Below, piece by piece: positions 1-5,763 of a stretch of DNA of 7,247 nt. This DNA is from Roseomonas sp. (GTDB taxonomy: Bacteria; Pseudomonadota; Alphaproteobacteria; Acetobacterales; Acetobacteraceae). The position numbers and the translations under genes are program-made. The stretch covers positions 1 through 7,247 of the forward strand of contig JADCFR010000146.1 of the NCBI GenBank assembly GCA_020249415.1, read 5' to 3'. Position 1 is the first letter of the stretch, and each line of letters starts with the position of its first letter. The notes under the pieces are model-generated. The model did not search any database. It had not been told where the DNA came from and saw only the letters and a program-made list of their open reading frames with translations.

Positions 1-2
1 CC

Positions 3-176
3 AGCCCGGGGGGTGAGACGCATTATTCTGTGCATATCGTCTCGGCTCTGTTTGCGGGGCTGTCGCGCGTGGCAAGGTCTCGGTCGGTGCATGAGGCTTT
101 GGCGGGGGAATTTGCCTCTGGGCTGCATGCGCTGGCGCTCCGGCTGCAAAGCCCTGAGGAGGCCAAGGGGTCTTAA
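3..176 (+). CDS. BolA family protein, C-terminal part (5' end outside window)
   Basis: Frame 3 reads 57 residues to a TAA stop at 174-176, and the gene begins before the window. The visible part matches the conserved core of BolA proteins: G-E-T-H-Y at the start, a V-H-I-V-S strand, F-A-G-L-S-R-V-A-R-S-R-S-V-H-E-A-L (the helix-turn-helix-like segment where most family members have an R-H-R-x-V pattern), and the signature L-H-A-L-A-L near the end, with its invariant His at residue 42 of the fragment (codon 126-128). In the family this His can ligate an iron-sulfur cluster shared with a monothiol glutaredoxin. BolA proteins act in the cytoplasm in iron-sulfur handling or gene control, and the subgroup cannot be told from this fragment. 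The stop overlaps that of the convergent gene on the other strand. The family call is fairly secure; the function is known only from the family. Confidence 0.82.
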   Translation, partial: SPGGETHYSVHIVSALFAGLSRVARSRSVHEALAGEFASGLHALALRLQSPEEAKGS

Positions 177-574
177 AACGGCACGTTCAACCGCGCCCCG
201 GGTGCGGGTTGGCGGATCAGGCGGTCTTCCTGGGCCTGCATGGCAAAGCCCGAACGGCCCAAATGCGGCTGAGCCGGTTCCGGGTGGATAAGGGTGGGGC
301 TGAGGCTCGCGCGTGGCGGCTCATTCAACCCGCGCGGGGCTTCAATATCGCGATTGGGCACCGGGGCGGGCTTGCCGTGCGGTTCCGGGGCGGTGACGAT
401 TTTCTCAGCCTGGCGCTGTCGGCGGCGCAGTTCAGGGTTGCGTGGCGGCACGGGCGACGCGGCGGGGCGGGGAGATGAGGGGCGCGTGACGCTTGGCGCC
501 GCGTTTTGTCCCAAGGCCGATCCCGCCCCAAGGGACAGCAACAGCCCAGTCAGCAGCGTGCGACGCCCCAGCAT
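173..574 (-). CDS. small exported proline-rich protein of unknown function
   Basis: This is a 133-residue protein of no family I recognise. The N-terminus is a clear export signal: M-L-G-R-R-T, then a hydrophobic stretch at residues 7-21, with likely cleavage around A20-L-G|Q23. The twin arginines (residues 4-5) followed by T-L-L make a Tat signal possible, but the motif is not canonical. The mature part is low in hydrophobics and rich in Pro, Arg and Ala. It has a basic stretch with R-R-R-Q-R-Q near residues 50-55 and several P-x-P motifs, and looks disordered. I placed the start at 574 because the signal peptide begins there and because this ATG overlaps the TGA of the upstream Nudix gene (TGATG), a typical coupled arrangement. 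A GGTGG at 586-582 on the minus strand is a weak Shine-Dalgarno. The reading frame stays open 36 codons further upstream, but that part lies inside the Nudix gene and would bury the signal. Function unknown. Confidence 0.62.
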   Translation of the reverse strand: MLGRRTLLTGLLLSLGAGSALGQNAAPSVTRPSSPRPAASPVPPRNPELRRRQRQAEKIVTAPEPHGKPAPVPNRDIEAPRGLNEPPRASLSPTLIHPEPAQPHLGRSGFAMQAQEDRLIRQPAPGARLNVPF

Positions 575-1116
575 CAGCCAGCCACCGGCAGGCGATGCAC
601 GCCGCGCCGGTCTTCCGCCGGATTGAGCGCGGCGGCCGGCAAGGCGCCATGGGCGGAATCCCGCCAGGCCCTGAGCGCCCAATTGACAGGGGGAAAGGCG
701 AGGTCATCCCAGGGAATCTCGGACCAATGAAAGCGGGCGACTTCAAGGCTTTCCGGCCCCGCCGCGAAGCCCGGTTCGGCGAAACGGGCGCGGAAAATCA
801 CCTGCACCTGGCCAATGCGGGCGATGGAATAGACCGCAAGCACACCTTCAAGCGTAATCCGCACGCGGGCTTCTTCCCAGGCTTCCCGCGCCGCGCCTTC
901 TTCGGCGGTTTCGCCCAATTCCATGTAGCCGGCGGGGATGGTCCAGAAACCTGAGCGGGGTTCAATGGCGCGGCGGCACATCAGAATGTGATCCCCTTCC
1001 GCAATCACGCTACCCACCACGACCTTCGGGTTTTCATAGGCGACATGCCCGCAATCCGGGCACATCAGGCGCGCTCGGTCGTCGCCTTCGGGTATCTGGC
1101 GAATGAAGCGGGTCAT
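574..1116 (-). CDS. Nudix hydrolase with N-terminal zinc-ribbon-like segment
   Basis: A 180-residue cytoplasmic enzyme of the Nudix superfamily, which hydrolyses nucleoside diphosphates linked to another moiety. The Nudix box spans residues 63-85: G63, E69, R77-E78 and the metal-binding pair E81-E82 fit GX5EX7REUXEEXGU. The usual glycine near its end is Arg84, a common variation. In front of it lie C19-P-D-C22-G and an E-N-P-K segment, as in Nudix enzymes with a small zinc ribbon (NudC-like or ADP-ribose/NAD(P)H pyrophosphatase-like members). Only one CxxC pair is visible, so zinc binding is uncertain. The substrate cannot be read from the sequence. The start at 1116 keeps the whole M-T-R-F-I-R-Q-I-P-E leader before the ribbon; no strong Shine-Dalgarno precedes it. 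It is the first gene of a two-gene leftward unit with the exported protein, and it diverges from the S8 peptidase gene. Confidence 0.88.
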   Translation of the reverse strand: MTRFIRQIPEGDDRARLMCPDCGHVAYENPKVVVGSVIAEGDHILMCRRAIEPRSGFWTIPAGYMELGETAEEGAAREAWEEARVRITLEGVLAVYSIARIGQVQVIFRARFAEPGFAAGPESLEVARFHWSEIPWDDLAFPPVNWALRAWRDSAHGALPAAALNPAEDRRGVHRLPVAG

Positions 1117-1388
1117 CGGGTCCGTAACTGCGAATCGTTGGAATCACATATAAGTCGTCTGCGGCAGGAATGCGACAAAAAGTCGTTGAGCGGGGTCAGG
1201 CGGCCCGAATGGGCGGCTTCGGTCCTGGCGGAAACCCAGATAAGCGGGCGCGTTTTCATGCTGGAAATCTACCACCCGGTAGGCTACAAATATGTTAGCA
1301 ACGCAACAGCCAGGCTCGGACTGCGCCGTTTCATTTTGTCTTCATGGACGGCGGTCTAGCTTGTTGACCTTTGGCGGGGATTGGGCTC
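1117..1388. other. divergent intergenic region between Nudix and S8 peptidase genes
   Basis: These 272 bases separate two divergent genes and must hold the promoters of both. The rightward side shows no convincing -35/-10 pair: TACAAA (1285-1290) is a poor -10 candidate without a matching -35, and TTGACC (1364-1369) lies too close to the start codon. A small perfect hairpin (GCCC, loop GAAT, GGGC) sits at 1203-1214. I see no RNA gene or coding sequence here. Confidence 0.5.
1146..1178 (-). promoter_or_regulatory. possible promoter region for the leftward Nudix gene
   Basis: On the minus strand an AT-rich TTATAT/TATATG lies at 1153-1147, about 30 bases before the Nudix ATG, with a TTGTCG box at 1178-1173. 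The 19-20 base spacer is longer than ideal for sigma70, so the match is weak. The heptamer AAGTCGT occurs twice on the plus strand (1152-1158 and 1180-1186), flanking the boxes, and could be an operator half-site or chance. Confidence 0.22.
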
Positions 1389-3668
1389 ATGAACGTGACC
1401 ATGGCGATGATGCTTCGGCGTTTCGGCAACAGCGCGCAGGATCAGGTCTGGTCCCTTTCCGAGGAAGGTGAAGGGCGCGATGGCTTGTGGCTGGCGCCGA
1501 TTGCCATTGCCGAAATTCCAGCCCCGGCAGTGCTGGCGACCATGCAGCCTGTCGCGGCCATGGTTTCCGCCGATGCGTCTGCAGCGCCTGATGCGATCGC
1601 GGTCGAGGAGATCAGCATAGCGCTTGCGAGCAATGATCCGCATTACACATCAGGCATGCTGTGGGGCATGCTGGGCGATTCGGGGCCGATCCGAAACAGC
1701 TTTGGCAGCCAGGCCAATGAGGCATGGGCGGAAGGGGCGACAGGGTCGACTTCCAGCGTGGTGGGCGTGATTGATACGGGCATAGATTACACCCACCCCG
1801 ATCTCTATTTGAATATCTGGCTCAATCAGCGCGAAATTCCGATGACGCTCCGCGCGCACCTTGTTGATATTGATCAGGATGATCTGATTACCTTCCGCGA
1901 CCTGAACGGTGCGGCGAATGCTTCCTATGTGTTGGATTACAACGGCAATGGCCGGATTGATGCGGGCGATTTGCTGAATGATGCGCGTTGGGAAAACGGC
2001 ACGGACGAGGATGGAAATGGCTATCGTGACGACCTGATCGGGTGGGATTTCGCCAATGGCGACAATGACCCCTTTGACGATCATGGCCATGGTTCGCATG
2101 TCAGCGGCACGATTGGTGCCATGGGCGGCAATGGCATTGGCGTTGCCGGCGTGAATTGGACCATCCAAATGGTGGCGCTGAAGACGCTTTCGGCTGCAGG
2201 GTCGGGCTTCACCTCCTCGGCGGTCAGTGCCGTGAATTACAGCACCGATGCCGCCATCCGCGCGCATGACGCCGAAGATTTCATCGCCATGAACGCTTCC
2301 TGGGGCGGGGCGGGCTATTCCACGCTATTGCATGAAGCGATCGGGCGCGCCGCGCAGCAGGATATCCTGTTCATTACAGCGGCGGACAATTCAAGCGGGA
2401 ACAATGATGTACATGCGCGTTTCCCCACCAATTACTCGACCAGCGCGATGGCCGGCTATGATTCGGTGGTGTCGGTGGCATCGCTGACCAGTTGGGGCGC
2501 GCTTTCCTCCTTTTCCAATTACGGGGCGACCACGGTTGATATTGCCGCACCGGGATCGAGCATTCTTTCCACCCTGCCGGGTGGGCGTTATGGCACCTAT
2601 AGCGGCACATCCATGGCGGCACCGCATGTGACAGGTGCGGTAGCGCTTTATGCGGCAGAACATCCTGAAGCGAGTGCCGCCGAAATCCGTGCCGCCTTGT
2701 TGGGCAGTGCGACAGCCACGCCGTCGCTTGGCGGCTTGATGGTCACAGGGGGCAGGCTTGATATTGATGCCCTGCTGGATGCGCTACCTAACCCCCCAGC
2801 ACCGCGCGACGCCATTATTGGCAATAGCTCAACACTCGCCGCGCTTTCGCCGGGCGCGCCGCAAGGTTCCAATATTGATTTTGCCGGCGATCAGGATTGG
2901 TTTCGGCTGACGCTGACCGCTGGTTGGCGTTACAGTTTCGCGATGGATGCCGATGCCGGATCTTCGCTTGATCCGCTTTTGCGATTGCTGACCGAGACAG
3001 GTCAGCAATTGGCCTTCAATGATGATGGGAGCGGCCTGAACGCGCGGCTATCCTTCAGCATCACGACCAGCGGAACATATTTCCTGAGCGCGCAGGGCGA
3101 TGGCGCTTCCATCGGTGCCTATAGCCTGACCATGACGGGGGTTGAGGCGGACCGGATCCTGAACGGCTCCAGCGGCAATGACAGTTTGAACGGCGGCGGC
3201 GGCAATGACAGCTTGAATGGGCAGGCAGGCAATGATCGGCTGCAGGGCCTTGCTGGCAAGGATACGCTTGCCGGCTTGACCGGCGCCGACTCGCTGGATG
3301 GTGGCGCCGGGGATGATTGGCTGATTGGCGGTGCCGGGCGCGATGTCTTGACCGGCGGGACCGGCGCAGATGTGTTTCAATTCACAGCCCTTGGCGATGG
3401 TGCCGTTGGGACCAATCGGGATGTCATCACCGATTTTGCGCGCGGGGAAGGGGATCGGATTGACCTGTCCTGGATTGACGCGATTACGCGGTTACCGGGG
3501 GATCAGGCCTTTGCCTTCATTGGTGGCGCATCCTTCACCCGCGTTGCGGGCCAACTGCGCTTTGCCGGGGGCGTGCTGCAAGCCGATGTGAATGGGGATG
3601 CGCGGGCGGATATGGAAGTCGCGATCTTGGGCACTTCGACACTTTTGGCAACAGATTTCATCCTGTAG
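1389..3668 (+). CDS. S8 (subtilisin-like) serine peptidase with EF-hand insertion, PPC domain and RTX type I secretion domain
   Basis: A 759-residue secreted calcium-dependent endopeptidase. Catalytic residues are D129 (V-I-D-T-G), H234 (H-G-S-H-V-S-G-T), oxyanion N334 (A-A-D-N) and S408 (G-T-S-M-A-A-P). Residues 1 to about 80 form an Ala-rich leader without a Sec signal. The Asp-to-His interval is 105 residues, against about 32 in subtilisin, and contains two EF-hand loops (160-171, 183-194) plus an acidic D-E-D-G-N-G loop at 206. A PPC-type beta domain follows at about 500-582, eight RTX nonapeptides at 593-664, then a serralysin-like C-terminal domain (D-V-I-T-D-F at 678) ending in D-F-I-L. 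The missing Sec signal, the RTX repeats and this end fit type I export by the PrtD/PrtE-like genes downstream. I chose ATG 1389 because GGGGA at 1376-1380 is well spaced. TTG 1371 would add six residues; ATGs at 1401, 1407 and 1410 are also possible. Substrate unknown. Confidence 0.93.
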   Translation: MNVTMAMMLRRFGNSAQDQVWSLSEEGEGRDGLWLAPIAIAEIPAPAVLATMQPVAAMVSADASAAPDAIAVEEISIALASNDPHYTSGMLWGMLGDSGPIRNSFGSQANEAWAEGATGSTSSVVGVIDTGIDYTHPDLYLNIWLNQREIPMTLRAHLVDIDQDDLITFRDLNGAANASYVLDYNGNGRIDAGDLLNDARWENGTDEDGNGYRDDLIGWDFANGDNDPFDDHGHGSHVSGTIGAMGGNGIGVAGVNWTIQMVALKTLSAAGSGFTSSAVSAVNYSTDAAIRAHDAEDFIAMNASWGGAGYSTLLHEAIGRAAQQDILFITAADNSSGNNDVHARFPTNYSTSAMAGYDSVVSVASLTSWGALSSFSNYGATTVDIAAPGSSILSTLPGGRYGTYSGTSMAAPHVTGAVALYAAEHPEASAAEIRAALLGSATATPSLGGLMVTGGRLDIDALLDALPNPPAPRDAIIGNSSTLAALSPGAPQGSNIDFAGDQDWFRLTLTAGWRYSFAMDADAGSSLDPLLRLLTETGQQLAFNDDGSGLNARLSFSITTSGTYFLSAQGDGASIGAYSLTMTGVEADRILNGSSGNDSLNGGGGNDSLNGQAGNDRLQGLAGKDTLAGLTGADSLDGGAGDDWLIGGAGRDVLTGGTGADVFQFTALGDGAVGTNRDVITDFARGEGDRIDLSWIDAITRLPGDQAFAFIGGASFTRVAGQLRFAGGVLQADVNGDARADMEVAILGTSTLLATDFIL
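1866..1970 (+). other. two EF-hand calcium loops inserted in the peptidase domain
   Basis: This stretch encodes two 12-residue loops in exact EF-hand spacing. The first (1866-1901, residues 160-171) has Asp at positions 1, 3, 5 and 12 and Ile at 8. The second (1935-1970, residues 183-194) has D1, N3, N5, G6, I8, D9 and D12 and looks dockerin-like. They lie between the catalytic Asp and His motifs. Calcium binding is inferred from the spacing. Confidence 0.75.
3165..3380 (+). repeat. eight tandem RTX nonapeptide repeats (27-base units)
   Basis: Eight in-frame 27-base units encode nonapeptides of the GGxGxDxLx type, which form a calcium-filled parallel beta-roll in RTX proteins. They start at 3165, 3192, 3219, 3246, 3273, 3300, 3327 and 3354. 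Units 1 and 2 are nearly identical in DNA, with G-N-D-S-L-N in both, and look like a recent duplication. Units 4 (G-L-A-G-K-D) and 5 (G-L-T-G-A-D) are degenerate at the second glycine. The last runs into D-V-F-Q-F, the usual exit into the serralysin-type C-terminal domain. Confidence 0.92.
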
Positions 3669-3726
3669 CGCCAGGCCCGACCGCCTGGGCGCCCGGCCCG
3701 AAGGCACAGCGTGAATAGGCGGGCCG
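3669..3726 (+). terminator. tandem GC-rich hairpins directly after the peptidase stop
   Basis: The first hairpin starts at the base after the stop codon: 3669-3676 pairs with 3683-3691 (8 bp, one bulged G at 3689, loop CCGACC). The second is a perfect 7-bp stem, CGGCCCG (3694-3700) with CGGGCCG (3720-3726), and a 19-base loop. No T run follows either. They could attenuate transcription or protect the 3' end of the peptidase message; the function is inferred. Confidence 0.35.
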
Positions 3727-3736
3727 CAGGATCATC

Positions 3737-3783
3737 GGTGGCTAACCCCGCTGTGAAGGGTTCGCACCTCCGCCTCCCTTTTT
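3737..3783 (+). terminator. possible factor-independent terminator
   Basis: GGTG (3737-3740) and AACCC (3744-3748) pair with GGGTT (3758-3762) and CACC (3765-3768), giving 9 bp with a small internal loop and a 9-base apical loop. TTTTT lies at 3779-3783, ten bases after the stem. That gap is long for a classic intrinsic terminator, so this is tentative. It would end peptidase transcripts before the promoter that follows. Confidence 0.33.
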
Positions 3784-3819
3784 ACGCTGCAGATATGGTT
3801 TGAGGATTGATTGATTTTC

Positions 3820-3849
3820 TCGACACCGTCCGGGAAAGGTGACTATAAA
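3820..3849 (+). promoter_or_regulatory. sigma70-like promoter for the exporter genes
   Basis: TCGACA (3820-3825, 5/6 to TTGACA) and TATAAA (3844-3849, 5/6 to TATAAT) are separated by 18 bases and sit in an AT-rich island that stands out from the GC-rich surroundings. This would give the ABC and fusion-protein genes their own transcript, with a 5' leader of roughly 160 bases before ATG 4016. Confidence 0.45.
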
Positions 3850-3952
3850 TTAAGGGTTGTATTATATGTTTTGCCTTGACCCGCTGGTTGAGGGTGCTTG
3901 GCCGGGCTTTCGGTTGCAAGGGCGTGGCGCAACGAGGATTGCATGGCAGCGG

Positions 3953-3971
3953 TCCTGTCCTTCGGGCAGGA
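3953..3971 (+). other. hairpin in the leader of the exporter genes
   Basis: TCCTGTCC pairs with GGGCAGGA (8 bp including one G-T pair) around a TTC loop. It ends 14 bases before the Shine-Dalgarno of the mini-ORF. No T run follows, so it is not an intrinsic terminator. A role in translation or RNA stability is possible but unproven. Confidence 0.3.
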
Positions 3972-3985
3972 TAGGGCTTGAGAAG

Positions 3986-3992
3986 AAGGGGG
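3986..3992 (+). promoter_or_regulatory. strong Shine-Dalgarno serving the mini-ORF, not the exporter ATG
   Basis: AAGGGGG matches AAGGAGG at 6 of 7 bases. It is six bases from the ATG at 3999 but 23 bases from the exporter ATG at 4016, too far to serve it directly. It is the only strong ribosome-binding site upstream of the exporter gene. Confidence 0.5.
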
Positions 3993-3998
3993 CGTAGC

Positions 3999-4019
3999 AT
4001 GCGCTTGAACCAGTTATGA
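3999..4019 (+). CDS. six-codon leader mini-ORF coupled to the ABC exporter start
   Basis: ATG 3999 begins a six-residue frame (M-R-L-N-Q-L) that ends at TGA 4017-4019. The stop overlaps the exporter start as ATGA (4016-4019). The mini-ORF has the only well-placed Shine-Dalgarno, while ATG 4016 has none of its own. The exporter frame cannot be extended upstream because TAG stands at 3995-3997. The likely role is translational coupling by termination and re-initiation; the peptide itself need not matter. It is too short for codon statistics, so it could be chance. Confidence 0.42.
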   Translation: MRLNQL

Positions 4020-5752
4020 AGCCGACAATGTCGCATAAGCCGACCGCTTCGCCCGTTTATGCCATTTTGAGCGAAATGAAGGGCGCACTCGCCTTGCTTT
4101 TCGCGGTTGGCTTCATTGTCAATCTGCTGCAGCTGACCGGTTCGGTTTACATGATGCAGGTCTATGACCGTGTCCTGGCAAGCCAAAGCGAAGCCACGCT
4201 TCTTGCGCTGACGCTGATTTCGCTTTTCTTGATTGCAATCTACGGCGTCCTGGAAGGTTGCCGCAGTTTTGCGCTGATTGGGCTTGGGCGGCTGATTGAC
4301 CGGCGCCTGTCGTCGCGCGTGTTCGAAGCGCTTTTTGTGCAGGGCAGCCTGCGCGGCAGTGATCGGGTCGGCGCGCAGCCGCTGCGTGATTTGGAACAGG
4401 TTCGTAATTTCATTTCCACAACGGGGCTGACCACCTCACTCGATGCGCCTTGGATACCGGTATTTCTTCTCATTCTTTACATCGTGCATCCCTGGTTCGC
4501 CGCCTTCGGCACTATCGCGGTGCTGATGGTGATTGGCAGCGCCGTCATCCAGGCACTGCTTTCGACCAGGAAATTGGCCGAGGCTTCCAATACCAATGTG
4601 CAAGCCTATGCCTTCATGGAAGCCAGTATCCGTAATGCGGAAACGGCAGAAGCCATGGGGATGCGGCAAGGGGTTTGGCAGCGCTGGCAGCAGCGGCATT
4701 TGGCCATGCTTAACCAGCAGCAAACCGCGAGCCAGATTGCTGGCAGCTTTTCTGCGGTGATCCGCTTCCTGCAATTGGCTTTGACTGGTGTGCTGACGCT
4801 GGGGCTTGGCGCGCTACTGGTGATTGAACAATCCATCACGCCAGGGGCGATGATTGTGGCGACCTTCATCCTGGCGCGTGCCCTGGCGCCTAGCATGCAG
4901 GTAGTGGCGCTTTGGCAGCAGGCCATGACAGCACGCGCGGCCCATCGGCGTTTGTGCGAGTTTCTGGCGACCGCGCCTGCGGAAAAACAGGGCATGAAGC
5001 TGCCCGTCCCGAAAGGTGCCCTGACGGTGGAAAATCTTGTTCTGGCGGTGCCAGGCACAGATGCCATCGTACTGCGTGGTGTGAGCCTTGCGCTTGAACC
5101 CGGTGAGTCACTGGCCGTGATCGGGCCAAGTGCCGCAGGCAAAACTAGCCTGGCGCGGGCGCTGCTTGGCATTTGGCCACCACGTGCCGGTGCGGTGCGG
5201 CTGGATGGCGCTGATATCGCGCGCATGCCACGCGATCAGGTGGGGCAACATCTGGGCTATCTGCCGCAGGATGTGGAATTATTCGAAGGGACGGTCGCGG
5301 AGAATATCGCGCGGCTTGGCGTTGTTGATTCCGAAAAGGTTGTGGCCGCCGCCAAGGATGCCGGGCTGCATGACCTGATCCTGCATTTGCCGGAAGGCTA
5401 TGACACGCCGCTTGGCCCTGGGGGGCGCGGGCTTTCGCCTGGCCAGCGCCAGCGCATCGGCCTTGCACGCGCGCTTTATGGCTCACCCAAGCTTGTGGTG
5501 CTGGATGAACCCAATTCCAATCTGGATAGTGACGGTGAAGCCGCTTTGGCGGCGGCGCTTGGCAGGCTGCGGGAAGCAGGCATTACCACCGTGATCATCA
5601 CGCATCGCGCCAATATCCTTGCTGCAGTGGATAAGATCTTGCTGCTGCGCGGCGGGGCGGTGGAAGCCCTTGGCAAGCGCGATGAAATCCTGCCGCGGCT
5701 GACACGCCCGGCTCAGCCACCGCGCCCAATCAGCGCGATCGTCAATCAGTAA
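4016..5752 (+). CDS. type I secretion ABC transporter, PrtD-type permease/ATPase
   Basis: A 578-residue inner-membrane exporter with fused membrane and ATPase halves, the usual size for PrtD/AprD/HasD proteins. The N-terminal half has hydrophobic segments near residues 24-46, 60-80, 142-160, 163-185 and two more at about 245-300. Y-M-M-Q-V-Y-D-R-V at 45-53 is the hallmark of this subfamily. There is no N-terminal C39 peptidase domain, so the substrate is not processed at a double glycine. In the ATPase half, Walker A is G-P-S-A-A-G-K-T-S (370-378, K376), the Q-loop glutamine is Q418, the signature is L-S-P-G-Q (473-477, with Pro in place of the usual Gly), Walker B is L-V-V-L-D-E (D497, catalytic E498), and the switch histidine is H530. 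It should export the RTX peptidase encoded upstream. ATG 4028 (GAAG at 4018-4021) is an alternative start that loses four residues. The fusion-protein gene follows after 11 bases. Confidence 0.94.
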   Translation: MKPTMSHKPTASPVYAILSEMKGALALLFAVGFIVNLLQLTGSVYMMQVYDRVLASQSEATLLALTLISLFLIAIYGVLEGCRSFALIGLGRLIDRRLSSRVFEALFVQGSLRGSDRVGAQPLRDLEQVRNFISTTGLTTSLDAPWIPVFLLILYIVHPWFAAFGTIAVLMVIGSAVIQALLSTRKLAEASNTNVQAYAFMEASIRNAETAEAMGMRQGVWQRWQQRHLAMLNQQQTASQIAGSFSAVIRFLQLALTGVLTLGLGALLVIEQSITPGAMIVATFILARALAPSMQVVALWQQAMTARAAHRRLCEFLATAPAEKQGMKLPVPKGALTVENLVLAVPGTDAIVLRGVSLALEPGESLAVIGPSAAGKTSLARALLGIWPPRAGAVRLDGADIARMPRDQVGQHLGYLPQDVELFEGTVAENIARLGVVDSEKVVAAAKDAGLHDLILHLPEGYDTPLGPGGRGLSPGQRQRIGLARALYGSPKLVVLDEPNSNLDSDGEAALAAALGRLREAGITTVIITHRANILAAVDKILLLRGGAVEALGKRDEILPRLTRPAQPPRPISAIVNQ

Positions 5753-5763
5753 GGGTGACGGCC

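Larger units (their letters stand above)
3669..4015. other. 347-base intergenic region between peptidase and exporter genes
   Basis: There is no long coding sequence here. In order it holds two GC-rich hairpins, a third hairpin with a T5 run, an AT-rich island with a sigma70-like promoter, a hairpin at 3953-3971, a Shine-Dalgarno at 3986-3992 and a six-codon mini-ORF that ends inside the exporter start codon. The size and content suggest separate control of the exporter genes. Confidence 0.6.

Noticed and set aside
13..291. Open frame on the plus strand at the left edge
   Set aside because: It runs in another frame over the bolA end and the exported protein. Its Cys/Arg/Trp-rich composition is typical of a shadow of GC-rich coding DNA, while frame 3 gives a clear BolA match.
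493..954. Plus-strand open frame of 153 codons opposite the Nudix gene
   Set aside because: It is antisense to a gene with an intact Nudix box; the translation has no recognisable motif.
988..1359. Open frame of 123 codons on the plus strand
   Set aside because: Its first third lies antisense to the Nudix gene and the rest runs through the divergent promoter region. The product shows no domain and there is no Shine-Dalgarno.
1364..1369. TTGACC as a -35 box for the peptidase gene
   Set aside because: Its -10 would fall at or after the start codon at 1389, and no TATAAT-like box is at the right distance.
3749..3783. tRNA or tRNA fragment suggested by GGGTTCGCACC
   Set aside because: The presumed T-stem does not pair, the conserved A of the T-loop is missing, and no acceptor, D or anticodon arm can be folded around it.
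4606..5226. Minus-strand open frame of 206 codons opposite the ABC gene
   Set aside because: Low-complexity Ala/Arg/Ser translation with no motif, antisense to the Walker A region of a clear exporter.
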